From: Palsa-89 sp963824345
GTDB lineage: Bacteria; Acidobacteriota; Terriglobia; Bryobacterales; Bryobacteraceae
DNA: 64,000 bases
NCBI GenBank assembly: GCA_963824345.1
Contig: CAWGOZ010000006.1
Location: 310,001-374,000 of the forward strand
Direction of reading: 5' to 3'
Of this stretch, positions 26,272-32,762 are shown piece after piece. Position numbers and translations under genes: made by a program. The notes under the pieces were generated by a model. The model saw nothing but the letters and a program-made list of their open reading frames with translations, was not told the DNA's origin and ran no database searches. Positions within the stretch are counted from its first letter, which is position 1. Each line of letters begins with the position of its first letter.

Positions 26272-26601
26272 TTAGTCTTTCTGCTCGGTGACCCTTTCCT
26301 CGTCGTTCCCCGGTATCCCTGGTAACTGCCGTTCCCATGGACCCACCTTTTTCGTTTCCATAATAAGTTTCTTGATTGTCGGAAAGAACAGAGGAACCAG
26401 AATCACCAGCAGGACCTTCCAATTGGTGCTCGCGGCTGACATGAATTTCAAATCGGAATCTGAAGCCCTTCCAGCTAGGAACCGAAAACCCAAATACAAA
26501 GCAGCGATGCAGATTCCTAGGGCGACCAAGCGCTCTGCAAGGCTCAGAAGCCAGTCGAGGCCCTGTAGGAAGAGCGCTGGAAGTTTCTTTAATGTTTGCA
26601 C
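26272..26601 (-). CDS. Small membrane protein, transposon cargo
   Basis: 109 residues with two hydrophobic helices (about residues 22-44, LVALGICIAALYLGFRFLA, and 60-78, WKVLLVILVPLFFPTI) and a charged tail with ETKKVGPWERQ. It lies directly before the 102-residue gene and about 130 bp beyond the transposase end, across a terminator. No family is recognised; a membrane anchor paired with a soluble beta domain is plausible. Confidence 0.55.
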   Translation of the reverse strand: MQTLKKLPALFLQGLDWLLSLAERLVALGICIAALYLGFRFLAGRASDSDLKFMSAASTNWKVLLVILVPLFFPTIKKLIMETKKVGPWERQLPGIPGNDEERVTEQKD

Positions 26602-26676
26602 TGCTTACCGTTTCAACGTGTTGCATTCGGGCACACCTCCGTGCGAAGATCTGAGTGTCGGCCCAAACCAAGATCG

Positions 26677-26708
26677 AAAAAGCGCCCGGCGGCAACCGGG
26701 CCTTTTTC
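26677..26708 (-). terminator. Bidirectional rho-independent terminator after the transposase
   Basis: GCCCGG (26684-26689) pairs with CCGGGC (26696-26701); on the minus strand the stem is followed by GCTTTTTC and on the plus strand by CTTTTTC, so it can work in both directions. It separates the transposase transcript from the membrane-protein operon. Confidence 0.75.
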
Positions 26709-26729
26709 ATTTACGAGTTCCCTTCAATT

Positions 26730-27665
26730 CTACGCCAGAAGTTCAGCGATAGACCAAACATGATCCGTGATCTCGTGGGCCATCGCAGGCGTAACGCGCA
26801 GGGACTTGTGAACCCGGCAGAAGTTGTAAAAGGTGTACCAGAGCGTCACGGCGGCCCAGTGGTTCTCCCATTTCTTGCTGAAAGCGTTTGTTAGGCGGGT
26901 GAAGCGACGGCATCCCATACGGAGGCTCAGGTTGCTGCGTTCGATGATGGAAGTGCAAATGCGCTCAGGATCAGGATTGCCGCAAACTGGGACCACCTCC
27001 ACGGACTGCACTTCGGCGGGAGAATACCGGCGTTCGCCTTCCGGCGCTGCGCGGTAAACCTTGATGAGCATCGCGAAGTCAACGCGATTGCCGAAGGTGT
27101 CCGGGATGGATGTTCTGTACGGCGCGAATCCGTCGCTAGTGATCTGGAATCGCCCAGGCGCGATGGCATCCCGAAGGCCTTCAATGAATGCGTTCGTTGT
27201 TTGCTGGTCGCGCTTGCCCATCGCAAAATTCAGAACCAACTTGCTGTTGCGCTCGATTGCAACGAAGGTATAGCAGTCGCCAAGGTTCTGATCGTCTTCG
27301 GGGCGGACGCGCTTTTCTTTCTTGCCGATGTAATCCCACACTTCATCGACTTCCACGTCCTGAACCGGAACGTTGCGAATGTGCTTCGCCATGATCCGTT
27401 CACACTTCTCGCCAGCGAGCACCAGAAGCCGCAGGATCGTGTCACGGTGGATATCGAGAGTCCGCTCAACCGAACGAACGCTAGCGCCTTCCAGGAGCAT
27501 CTTGAGAGCAAGAATGGCCTTTTCCATCGGCACGGTCATTTCGCCTAGCGGCTTGTCATGAGGTTCGGTGTAGGTCTTGCCGCACTCGCCACAACGGAAC
27601 CGGCGAAGACCATTGCGATGCTTTCCAAAGCTGGCGCAGCGGATATCGCAGTCCGGGCAGTTCAT
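26730..27665 (-). CDS. IS1-family transposase, single-frame
   Basis: 311 residues. The InsA-like N-terminus has a zinc ribbon (CPDCDIRCASFGKHRNG, then RFRCGECGKTY) and a helix-turn-helix (ASVRSVERTLDIHRDTILRLL). The DDE domain has VDEVWDYIGKKEKR, TSDGFAPY and ERSNLSLRMGCRRFTRLTNAF, with the family ending YNFCRVHKSLRVTPAMA and DHVWSIAELLA. Classical IS1 makes its transposase by frameshifting between insA and insB; here one frame covers both. The stop is TAG, and a TGA follows two codons later, so amber read-through would add only two residues. Confidence 0.93.
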   Translation of the reverse strand: MNCPDCDIRCASFGKHRNGLRRFRCGECGKTYTEPHDKPLGEMTVPMEKAILALKMLLEGASVRSVERTLDIHRDTILRLLVLAGEKCERIMAKHIRNVPVQDVEVDEVWDYIGKKEKRVRPEDDQNLGDCYTFVAIERNSKLVLNFAMGKRDQQTTNAFIEGLRDAIAPGRFQITSDGFAPYRTSIPDTFGNRVDFAMLIKVYRAAPEGERRYSPAEVQSVEVVPVCGNPDPERICTSIIERSNLSLRMGCRRFTRLTNAFSKKWENHWAAVTLWYTFYNFCRVHKSLRVTPAMAHEITDHVWSIAELLA

Positions 27666-27703
27666 CGTGACCTTCGACTATGGCTTCCGTCTTCATAAAC
27701 TAA

Positions 27704-27732
27704 GTTATACACGAAGCGCTTCGTGTTTTCAA
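27704..27732 (-). promoter_or_regulatory. Transposase promoter with palindromic operator
   Basis: On the minus strand, TTGAAA (-35), a 17-bp spacer and TATAAC (-10) form a near-consensus housekeeping promoter 39 bp before the transposase ATG. The spacer is occupied by the perfect 16-bp palindrome CACGAAGCGCTTCGTG (27710-27725). A protein bound there would block polymerase, so the promoter is probably repressed by an element-borne or host regulator. Confidence 0.72.
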
Positions 27733-27769
27733 GCGTTGATTGTGACTTTTTAAAAATGGCATAGAATGA

Positions 27770-27862
27770 TGGTGCGGGCGGCGGGATCTTGAACCCGTAC
27801 GCACCAGTCGACGATGCGGCAGATTTAGAGTCTGCTGTGTCTGCCGTTTCCACCACGCCCGC
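27770..27862 (-). tRNA. Predicted amber-suppressor tRNA-Leu (anticodon CUA)
   Basis: A 93-base class II tRNA with encoded CCA. The acceptor is GCGGGCG paired with CGCCCGC, the discriminator is A (leucine-like; serine tRNAs usually have G), the D arm is GTG/CAC with GG in the loop, and the anticodon arm is GCAGA-CTCTAAA-TCTGC, placing CUA at 34-36 after U33. The variable arm folds as a six-pair stem. The T arm is odd: CGGG-TTCAAGAT-CCCG leaves an eight-base loop and a four-pair stem. CUA reads UAG, so if charged it would insert an amino acid at amber stops. Identity as Leu is inferred. Confidence 0.85.
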
Positions 27863-27870
27863 AAGCACGG

Positions 27871-27896
27871 AAAGGGGAGCGGTAATGCCGCTCCCC
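27871..27896 (-). terminator. Strong hairpin between the HTH gene and the tRNA
   Basis: GGGGAGCGG pairs with CCGCTCCCC around TAATG; on the minus strand it is followed by TTTCC. It most likely ends the 213-residue gene transcript, or marks the 5' leader of the tRNA. Confidence 0.55.
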
Positions 27897-28046
27897 GTCG
27901 CGTTTGTGGTGGACCTCTAATCTACGTCACGTCGCCTCTCCTTTTTACAAGCCAACATTAGGCGGTCATTTGGTCAGGGAAGAGTCATTTCACACACAAA
28001 TGTGTATGCTACTGAAAACCTTACTACTTTCACGTTTTCTGATGGT

Positions 28047-28090
28047 GGTGAGTAAATGGTGAGTAAGTGGTGAGCCGATCACTCACCACT
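28047..28090. repeat. GGTGAGTAA direct repeats and adjoining palindrome
   Basis: Three copies of TGGTGAG (two followed by TAA) are spaced every 11 bp at 28047-28074, and an inverse CTCACCAC follows at 28082-28089, so GTGGTGAG and CTCACCAC form an inverted pair. One-turn spacing suggests a protein-binding array. It lies over and behind the 3' end of the 213-residue HTH gene. Confidence 0.55.
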
Positions 28091-28720
28091 TTTGAAAACG
28101 CGAATCTTACGGAGGATTGCTTCTACTGTCTCTTGTGAGTGCCTGATGTCGCCCTTCGATGTCATGATCGACTTCAGTGTTGACTCGGAAACGTGGAGCT
28201 GGCGGGCCGCTTCCTTGACGCTAGAGATTTCCTTAGTTCGCATCCATCCTCTAATCTCTGAGTGGTGGCCACGGATCGGAATATTTTTCTCAGTACCGAT
28301 TTTTTCAGCAGCACTCTGGATTTCAGAGACCTCAAGAAGATCTTCTTCGTATTGCCTCCACTGTGGTTCCTGTTTAAGGACTGCGAGAATTTCCCTCTTT
28401 ATGTCCGTTCCGTTCGGCGTCAAGAAATGCCGGAAGCGTTCCCCTTGTATTCCGATATCGGTATCGGCAAAGAGAACGGTTGAGTACATCCATTTCGAAA
28501 CTTCGAGTTCTACTTGATCAACGCCCCACATGCCAGACCGGGCCAAGTTGCATGCTTCTTTGGCGAAAGCGGCGAAGACCGTCATGACGTAATGTTCCAT
28601 TGTCCCTGGCGGGAAAGCGCCCGACCCTAAGATGGAGTTCAGATAGACCCGCCGTGCTTTAACCTTGGCAGATACGATGCGCGCGCGGGCTGACCGCGAT
28701 ATGTCTTCTGGATATGTCAT
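28079..28720 (-). CDS. Hypothetical protein with C-terminal helix-turn-helix, transposon cargo
   Basis: 213 residues. The first 110 are helical without a recognised family (HYVMTVFAAFAKEACNLARSG). The C-terminus has EISSVKEAARQLHVSESTLKSIM followed by TVEAILRKIRVFKS, a DNA-binding helix-turn-helix pattern. It is the only obvious regulator in the element and the candidate to bind the palindromic operator (inference). The start is an ATG at 28720. Confidence 0.6.
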   Translation of the reverse strand: MTYPEDISRSARARIVSAKVKARRVYLNSILGSGAFPPGTMEHYVMTVFAAFAKEACNLARSGMWGVDQVELEVSKWMYSTVLFADTDIGIQGERFRHFLTPNGTDIKREILAVLKQEPQWRQYEEDLLEVSEIQSAAEKIGTEKNIPIRGHHSEIRGWMRTKEISSVKEAARQLHVSESTLKSIMTSKGDIRHSQETVEAILRKIRVFKSGE

Positions 28721-28779
28721 CCGCCTCTTGCGCCAAGCGTGAAGAGGGCTTACGATGGGGGTGCTTAGGTCCTATCGAG

Positions 28780-28806
28780 AAGCCCCCGGTTCGCGCCGGG
28801 GCTTTT
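28780..28806 (-). terminator. Bidirectional terminator between the KGG and HTH genes
   Basis: AGCCCCCGG pairs with CCGGGGCT (one bulged C) around a TTCGCG loop; T-rich tracts flank it (CTTTTC on plus, CTTCTC on minus). It separates two cargo transcripts. Confidence 0.6.
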
Positions 28807-28838
28807 CAATTTTGTAAGGGACTATTCTACTGGAGTGC

Positions 28839-29087
28839 TTATTCGGATTGCTTGCGCGGGCGTCCGCCGCGCCTGTTTTTCCGCATGGCCCCAATCTTGG
28901 CGTAGTACTCCGGCCCACGTTGCGCTGTGACAATGCCACCCTTGGAGCCGAGAGCGGCTGCATCCGGTTCACGCTTCGCTAGATGCTTGGATAGGGCTAG
29001 AGCAGCATTGAGAGACTCCCGAGCGCTGGCAATTGACGGATGCGGATCACGGATTGTAGCTAGGACAAGATCGGCTTGATTGACCAA
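28839..29087 (-). CDS. KGG-repeat-like small protein, transposon cargo
   Basis: 82 residues from a TTG. The C-terminal half reads GSKGGIVTAQRGPEYYAKIG followed by MRKNRRGGRPRK, resembling the KGG/con-10 motif of general stress proteins (GG-x-A-x-x-G-x-E-F/Y-Y-x-x-I-G). The N-terminal half is a short helix pair (SARESLNAALALSKHLAKRE). Function unknown. It ends in a basic tail that could bind nucleic acid. Confidence 0.55.
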   Translation of the reverse strand: MVNQADLVLATIRDPHPSIASARESLNAALALSKHLAKREPDAAALGSKGGIVTAQRGPEYYAKIGAMRKNRRGGRPRKQSE

Positions 29088-29155
29088 GACGGTGGAGCGC
29101 TCTCAGGTCACGGTGCATTGACGGACTTGCCATGCAACCATCGTACAGCGAAATC

Positions 29156-29176
29156 AAGCGCTTCGTGTTTGCAAAA
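29156..29176 (-). promoter_or_regulatory. Second copy of the -35/operator block near the right end
   Basis: On the minus strand TTGCAAACACGAAGCGCTT repeats the TTGAAAACACGAAGCGCTT block of the transposase promoter with one change. The right half of the palindrome and the -10 are not conserved. It lies about 70 bp before the start of the 82-residue gene. Confidence 0.5.
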
Positions 29177-29183
29177 GAAAACG

Positions 29184-29209
29184 GATCAACGCAGGTTTAG
29201 GACACTACC
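29184..29209 (-). repeat. Right terminal inverted repeat
   Basis: Read from the end inwards: GGTAGTGTCCTAAA, two bases differing from the left end, then TGCGTTGATC. Confidence 0.92.
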
Positions 29210-29240
29210 TCTGATCGCGTCTACACTGATCGCGTCTACA
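29210..29240. repeat. Right target duplication and 15-bp tandem repeat
   Basis: 29210-29217 is TCTGATCG, the second target copy. CTGATCGCGTCTACA occurs twice in tandem at 29211-29225 and 29226-29240, so the transposon landed at the start of a pre-existing tandem duplication. Confidence 0.85.
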
Positions 29241-29248
29241 ATGGATGA

Positions 29249-30157
29249 TTGGAACCGGTCTCTCACTACTACTATTCCCATCGCCTGAAGCTGCAACTCT
29301 GGGACTGGGGACAAGACGGCAAGCCGCCGCTGCTGTTGGTGCATGGCGGCCTGGATCACGCGCGCAATTGGGATTGGGTGGCCCGTTCCCTCCGCGACCA
29401 CTTTCACGTCTTCGCCATGGATCTGCGCGGGCACGGCAACAGCCAGTGGGCGCCCGGGGCCAGCTATAGCATCCCCGAACATGTTCTCGATATCGCAACG
29501 CTGGTCGATTTACTGAGTGTTGATTTATCGAGTAACGACGCGCTTGGCCGCGGCCCCGTCCATCTCATCGGGCATTCGCTCGGCGGCGTCCTCACCCTCA
29601 CCTATGCGGGCCTCTATCCGGACCGCGTGCGCAAAGTGATTGCCATCGAAGGCCTGGGATTTCCCGCTTCCCATCGCATCCACAAACCGGCCCCGGAGCG
29701 CCTGCGCGCCTGGATCGAAGACGTGCGCAAGATCGGGGAGGCTCGTGGGGTGGACCGCCTGGACCATCGCACCTATCCCAACCTTGCAGCGGCCGCGGAC
29801 CGAATGAAGGAAGTGAATCCGCACCTCTCCGATGCCGTAGCGCGCCATCTGACTTTGCACGGAACTAACTGGAACGCCGACGGCTCGTTGAGCTGGAAAT
29901 TCGATAACTATGTGCGCAGCCTCCCGCCCTTCGGCCATAGCGTCGAAGACCTGCGCTCGATATTTTCCCGCATTACGTGCCCGGTTCAGCTCTTTTGGGG
30001 GCTCGAAAGCTGGCTGCCCGATCCGGATTCCGACGACCGCGTCTCCGCCATCGCCAATCACCGCCTGGTGAAGGTTCCCGGCGCCGGCCATTGGGTGCAT
30101 CACGATCGCCTGGATCTGTTTCTGGAAGAATCCACCCGATTTCTGCTCGAGCCGTGA
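29249..30157 (+). CDS. Alpha/beta-hydrolase
   Basis: 302 residues. LLLVHGGLDHARNWD is the oxyanion region, MDLRGHGNSQW follows, the nucleophile elbow is IGHSLGG, and VPGAGHWVHHD holds the catalytic His. It belongs to the large esterase/epoxide-hydrolase-like group; substrate unknown. In-frame initiation is limited to the TTG at 29249, because a TGA precedes it immediately; two nearby ATGs (29241, 29245) are out of frame. The transposon ends 40 bp upstream and may have changed its promoter. Confidence 0.82.
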   Translation: MEPVSHYYYSHRLKLQLWDWGQDGKPPLLLVHGGLDHARNWDWVARSLRDHFHVFAMDLRGHGNSQWAPGASYSIPEHVLDIATLVDLLSVDLSSNDALGRGPVHLIGHSLGGVLTLTYAGLYPDRVRKVIAIEGLGFPASHRIHKPAPERLRAWIEDVRKIGEARGVDRLDHRTYPNLAAAADRMKEVNPHLSDAVARHLTLHGTNWNADGSLSWKFDNYVRSLPPFGHSVEDLRSIFSRITCPVQLFWGLESWLPDPDSDDRVSAIANHRLVKVPGAGHWVHHDRLDLFLEESTRFLLEP

Positions 30158-30197
30158 CGCAAATCCGTTTCCATGTGCTTCAATAACGGGTAGGAGG

Positions 30198-30686
30198 ATG
30201 TCTCCCATGCGAGGTCGGTCCTGGCTCTTGAGCCTGTTGCTGGTGGCCGCTGTCCCTGCTCTGTGCGACTTTCAAGCCGGACTGGACGCCTACCAGAAGG
30301 GCGACTATGTGACGGCCGCCAAGGAATGGCGCCCGCTGGCCGACGATGGAGACCCCGGTTCGCAATTCAATCTCGGGCTCCTGTTCCTGGACGGGCATGG
30401 TGTTCCTCAAAGCTATGCAGAAGCCGTTAATTGGTTCCGCCGGGCGGCCGAACAGGACTACGTGCCCGCTCAACATAACCTGGGCGCCATGTACGGATCG
30501 GGCCAAGGCGTGAAGCGGGATTATGTGCAAGCCTACAAGTGGCTGAACATATGCGCGGCCAAGGGCAACTCCGGATGCGTCACGCAGCGCGATCTGCTCT
30601 CTAAGAAGCTGAAGCCCGGCCAAATTGCCGAAGCCCAGCGCCTGGCAACCCAGTTCCAACCCCAGAAGGAAACCGCCAAACAGTAG
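30198..30686 (+). CDS. Secreted Sel1-repeat (TPR-like) protein
   Basis: 162 residues. Signal peptide SWLLSLLLVAAVPALC, then about two to three Sel1 repeats (DPGSQFNLGLLFLDGHGVPQ, YVPAQHNLGAMYGSGQGVKR, YVQAYKWLNICAAKG). Sel1 proteins are protein-interaction scaffolds in the envelope. No partner is evident. Confidence 0.85.
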   Translation: MSPMRGRSWLLSLLLVAAVPALCDFQAGLDAYQKGDYVTAAKEWRPLADDGDPGSQFNLGLLFLDGHGVPQSYAEAVNWFRRAAEQDYVPAQHNLGAMYGSGQGVKRDYVQAYKWLNICAAKGNSGCVTQRDLLSKKLKPGQIAEAQRLATQFQPQKETAKQ

Positions 30687-30693
30687 CGCCAGC

Positions 30694-30733
30694 CACCAAC
30701 TACCAATAACTAACAACCAACAACCAACAACTA
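30694..30733. repeat. Heptanucleotide ACCAACA-type tract before uvrB
   Basis: The gap is filled by near-perfect seven-base units (AACAACC). The same unit occurs inside imuB (about 37574-37605) and dnaE2 (about 40477-40509). Confidence 0.8.
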
Positions 30734-30743
30734 TCCTATAAGT

Positions 30744-32762
30744 ATGGCCTTTCATCTGGGCGTCGATTACCGCCCGCGTGGCGATCAAGCCGCCGCCATC
30801 GATCAACTCTTCCGCGGGCTGCTGGACGGCGAAAAGCACCAAACCCTGCTCGGAGTAACCGGCTCCGGCAAAACTTACACCATGGCCCAGTTGATCGAAA
30901 AAACCGGCCGCCCCGCGCTGGTTCTCGCGCACAATAAAACTCTCGCCGCGCAGCTCTATCACGAGTTCAGGACGTTCTTCCCTTCCAACGCCGTCGAATA
31001 CTTCGTCAGTTATTACGACTACTATCAGCCCGAAGCCTATATGCCTTCCGGCGACATCTACATCGAGAAGGAAGCCACCATCAACGACGAGCTCGATAAA
31101 CTGCGCCTTTCCGCCACCCGCTCCCTTTTCGAGCGGCGCGACTGCGTCATCATCGCGAGCGTCAGTTGCATCTACGGCCTGGGCTCGCCCGAAGCTTATT
31201 ACGGCATGCTGCTGATGCTCGAAAAAGGCCAGAAGATCTCCCGCCAGCAGATCCTCACTCGCCTGGTGGAAATTCTGTACGAGCGCAACGACGCGAACTT
31301 CACGCGCGGTACGTTTCGCGTCCGCGGCGACGTCATCGAAGTTTTTCCCACCTACGACGACCACGCCTACCGCATCGAGCTGTGGGGCGACGAAATCGAG
31401 AGCCTCAGCCAGATCGATCCCATCCTCGGCCAAGTCCGACAGACCTACCTGCGGCTCCCCATCTATCCGAAAACGCACTACGTGATGATGCCCGAAACTC
31501 GCGATCAGGCCCTGCGCAGCATAGAGACCGAGCTCGAATGGTGGCAGAAGGAACTCGAAAAGGGCGGCAAGCTGGTGGAAGCCCAGCGCCTCTATCAGCG
31601 CACCATGTTCGATCTCGAAATGATCCGCCAGATCGGCTACTGCCACGGCATCGAAAACTACTCGCGCCATTTCTCGGGACGCCTGCCCGGCGAAGCCCCG
31701 CCTACCCTGCTCGATTACCTGCCCAACGATCATCTGCTGTTCATCGACGAAAGCCACCAGACCATCCCGCAATTGCAGGGCATGTATCATGGCGACCGCT
31801 CGCGCAAACAGGTGCTGGTGAATTTCGGCTTCCGCCTGCCCAGCGCCATGGACAACCGTCCGCTCACTTTTGAAGAATTTGAGAATCGTGTCAACCAGGT
31901 ACTCTACGTCTCGGCCACACCCGGTCCCTACGAGCTCACCAAATCGGCCGGCGTGGTAGTGGAACAGATCATCCGCCCCACCGGCCTGGTTGACCCGCAG
32001 ATCGACGTGCGCCCCATCAAGGGCCAGGTGGACGACCTGCTGCACGAAATCCGCAAACGAACCGAGCTGAACGAACGCGTGCTCGTCACCACCTTGACCA
32101 AGCGCATGGCCGAAGATCTTTCCGAATACTATACCGAGGTCGGCGTAAAGTGCGCCTATCTGCATTCCGAGATCGGCGCGCTGGATCGCATGAAAATCCT
32201 GCGCGACTTGCGGCGTGGCGAGCTCGACGTGCTGGTTGGCGTCAACTTGCTGCGCGAAGGATTGGACCTGCCTGAAGTTTCGCTGGTCGCGATTCTCGAC
32301 GCCGATAAGGAAGGCTTCCTGCGCTCCGCCGGCTCCCTGATCCAGACCATGGGCCGCGCCGCCCGCCATCTCAATGGCCGCGCCGTGCTCTACGCCGACG
32401 TTTATACCGCCAGCATGCAGCGCGCCATCGGGGAAACCAATCGCCGCCGCACTATCCAGGAACAATACAACGAACAGAACAACATCACGCCACAGTCCAT
32501 CATCAAGCCCATCGACATGAGCCTGGTGCGCATCGCCGAGGGCGACTACGTCACGGTTCCCATCGAGCCCGAAGATCCCGCCGAGGAGCTCACGCCCGAA
32601 CAACGCGAGAAATTCATCGCCGAATTGGAAGAAAGCATGCGCGATGCCGCGAAAAGATTCGAGTTTGAGAAAGCCGCGCAGCTTCGCGATCGCATAAAAA
32701 TGTTAAAATCACTCGGAATTCATGAAGAAAGCCAAGTCGGTGGGTCTGATATGCGCGGGTAG
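30744..32762 (+). CDS. uvrB: Excinuclease ABC subunit B
   Basis: 672 residues. Walker A GVTGSGKTYT, the beta-hairpin region YYDYYQPEAYMPSGDIYIEKE, DE motif FIDESH, helicase motifs including RAARHLNGRA, and the C-terminal UVR motif FEFEKAAQLRDRIK are present. With UvrA and UvrC it performs nucleotide excision repair. Full length. Its 3' end overlaps the next gene by 41 bp. Confidence 0.97.
   Translation: MAFHLGVDYRPRGDQAAAIDQLFRGLLDGEKHQTLLGVTGSGKTYTMAQLIEKTGRPALVLAHNKTLAAQLYHEFRTFFPSNAVEYFVSYYDYYQPEAYMPSGDIYIEKEATINDELDKLRLSATRSLFERRDCVIIASVSCIYGLGSPEAYYGMLLMLEKGQKISRQQILTRLVEILYERNDANFTRGTFRVRGDVIEVFPTYDDHAYRIELWGDEIESLSQIDPILGQVRQTYLRLPIYPKTHYVMMPETRDQALRSIETELEWWQKELEKGGKLVEAQRLYQRTMFDLEMIRQIGYCHGIENYSRHFSGRLPGEAPPTLLDYLPNDHLLFIDESHQTIPQLQGMYHGDRSRKQVLVNFGFRLPSAMDNRPLTFEEFENRVNQVLYVSATPGPYELTKSAGVVVEQIIRPTGLVDPQIDVRPIKGQVDDLLHEIRKRTELNERVLVTTLTKRMAEDLSEYYTEVGVKCAYLHSEIGALDRMKILRDLRRGELDVLVGVNLLREGLDLPEVSLVAILDADKEGFLRSAGSLIQTMGRAARHLNGRAVLYADVYTASMQRAIGETNRRRTIQEQYNEQNNITPQSIIKPIDMSLVRIAEGDYVTVPIEPEDPAEELTPEQREKFIAELEESMRDAAKRFEFEKAAQLRDRIKMLKSLGIHEESQVGGSDMRG

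Larger units (their letters stand above)
25663..29209. mobile_element. IS1-family transposon with cargo genes and a suppressor tRNA (3,547 bp)
   Basis: Both ends begin GGTAGTGTCCTAAA in inverted orientation, extend to 26-bp terminal repeats with two mismatches, and are flanked by the perfect octamer TCTGATCG. All contents are on the minus strand: an 82-residue KGG-type protein, a 213-residue HTH protein, a tRNA with CUA anticodon, the IS1-family transposase, a two-gene membrane operon and a small secreted protein. A simple IS1 member is 0.7-1.2 kb, so about 2.5 kb is cargo. The element inserted exactly behind the porin gene and its intact ends and duplication suggest a fairly recent insertion. 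Confidence 0.92.

Noticed and set aside
27674..27676. Transposon genes needing amber suppression for expression
   Set aside because: I checked the stops of the cargo genes: only the transposase uses TAG, and read-through would add two residues, so the suppressor is not needed to make longer cargo proteins.
27662..27868. 68-codon frame over the tRNA
   Set aside because: Its sequence is the tRNA read as protein; no independent support.
29156..29170. Second site as a full palindrome
   Set aside because: Only the central eight bases (AAGCGCTT) are palindromic here, so it was called a half-conserved copy.
30180..32603. 807-codon open frame on the minus strand
   Set aside because: It lies entirely opposite uvrB, whose motifs are complete; the length is an artefact of G+C-rich third positions.
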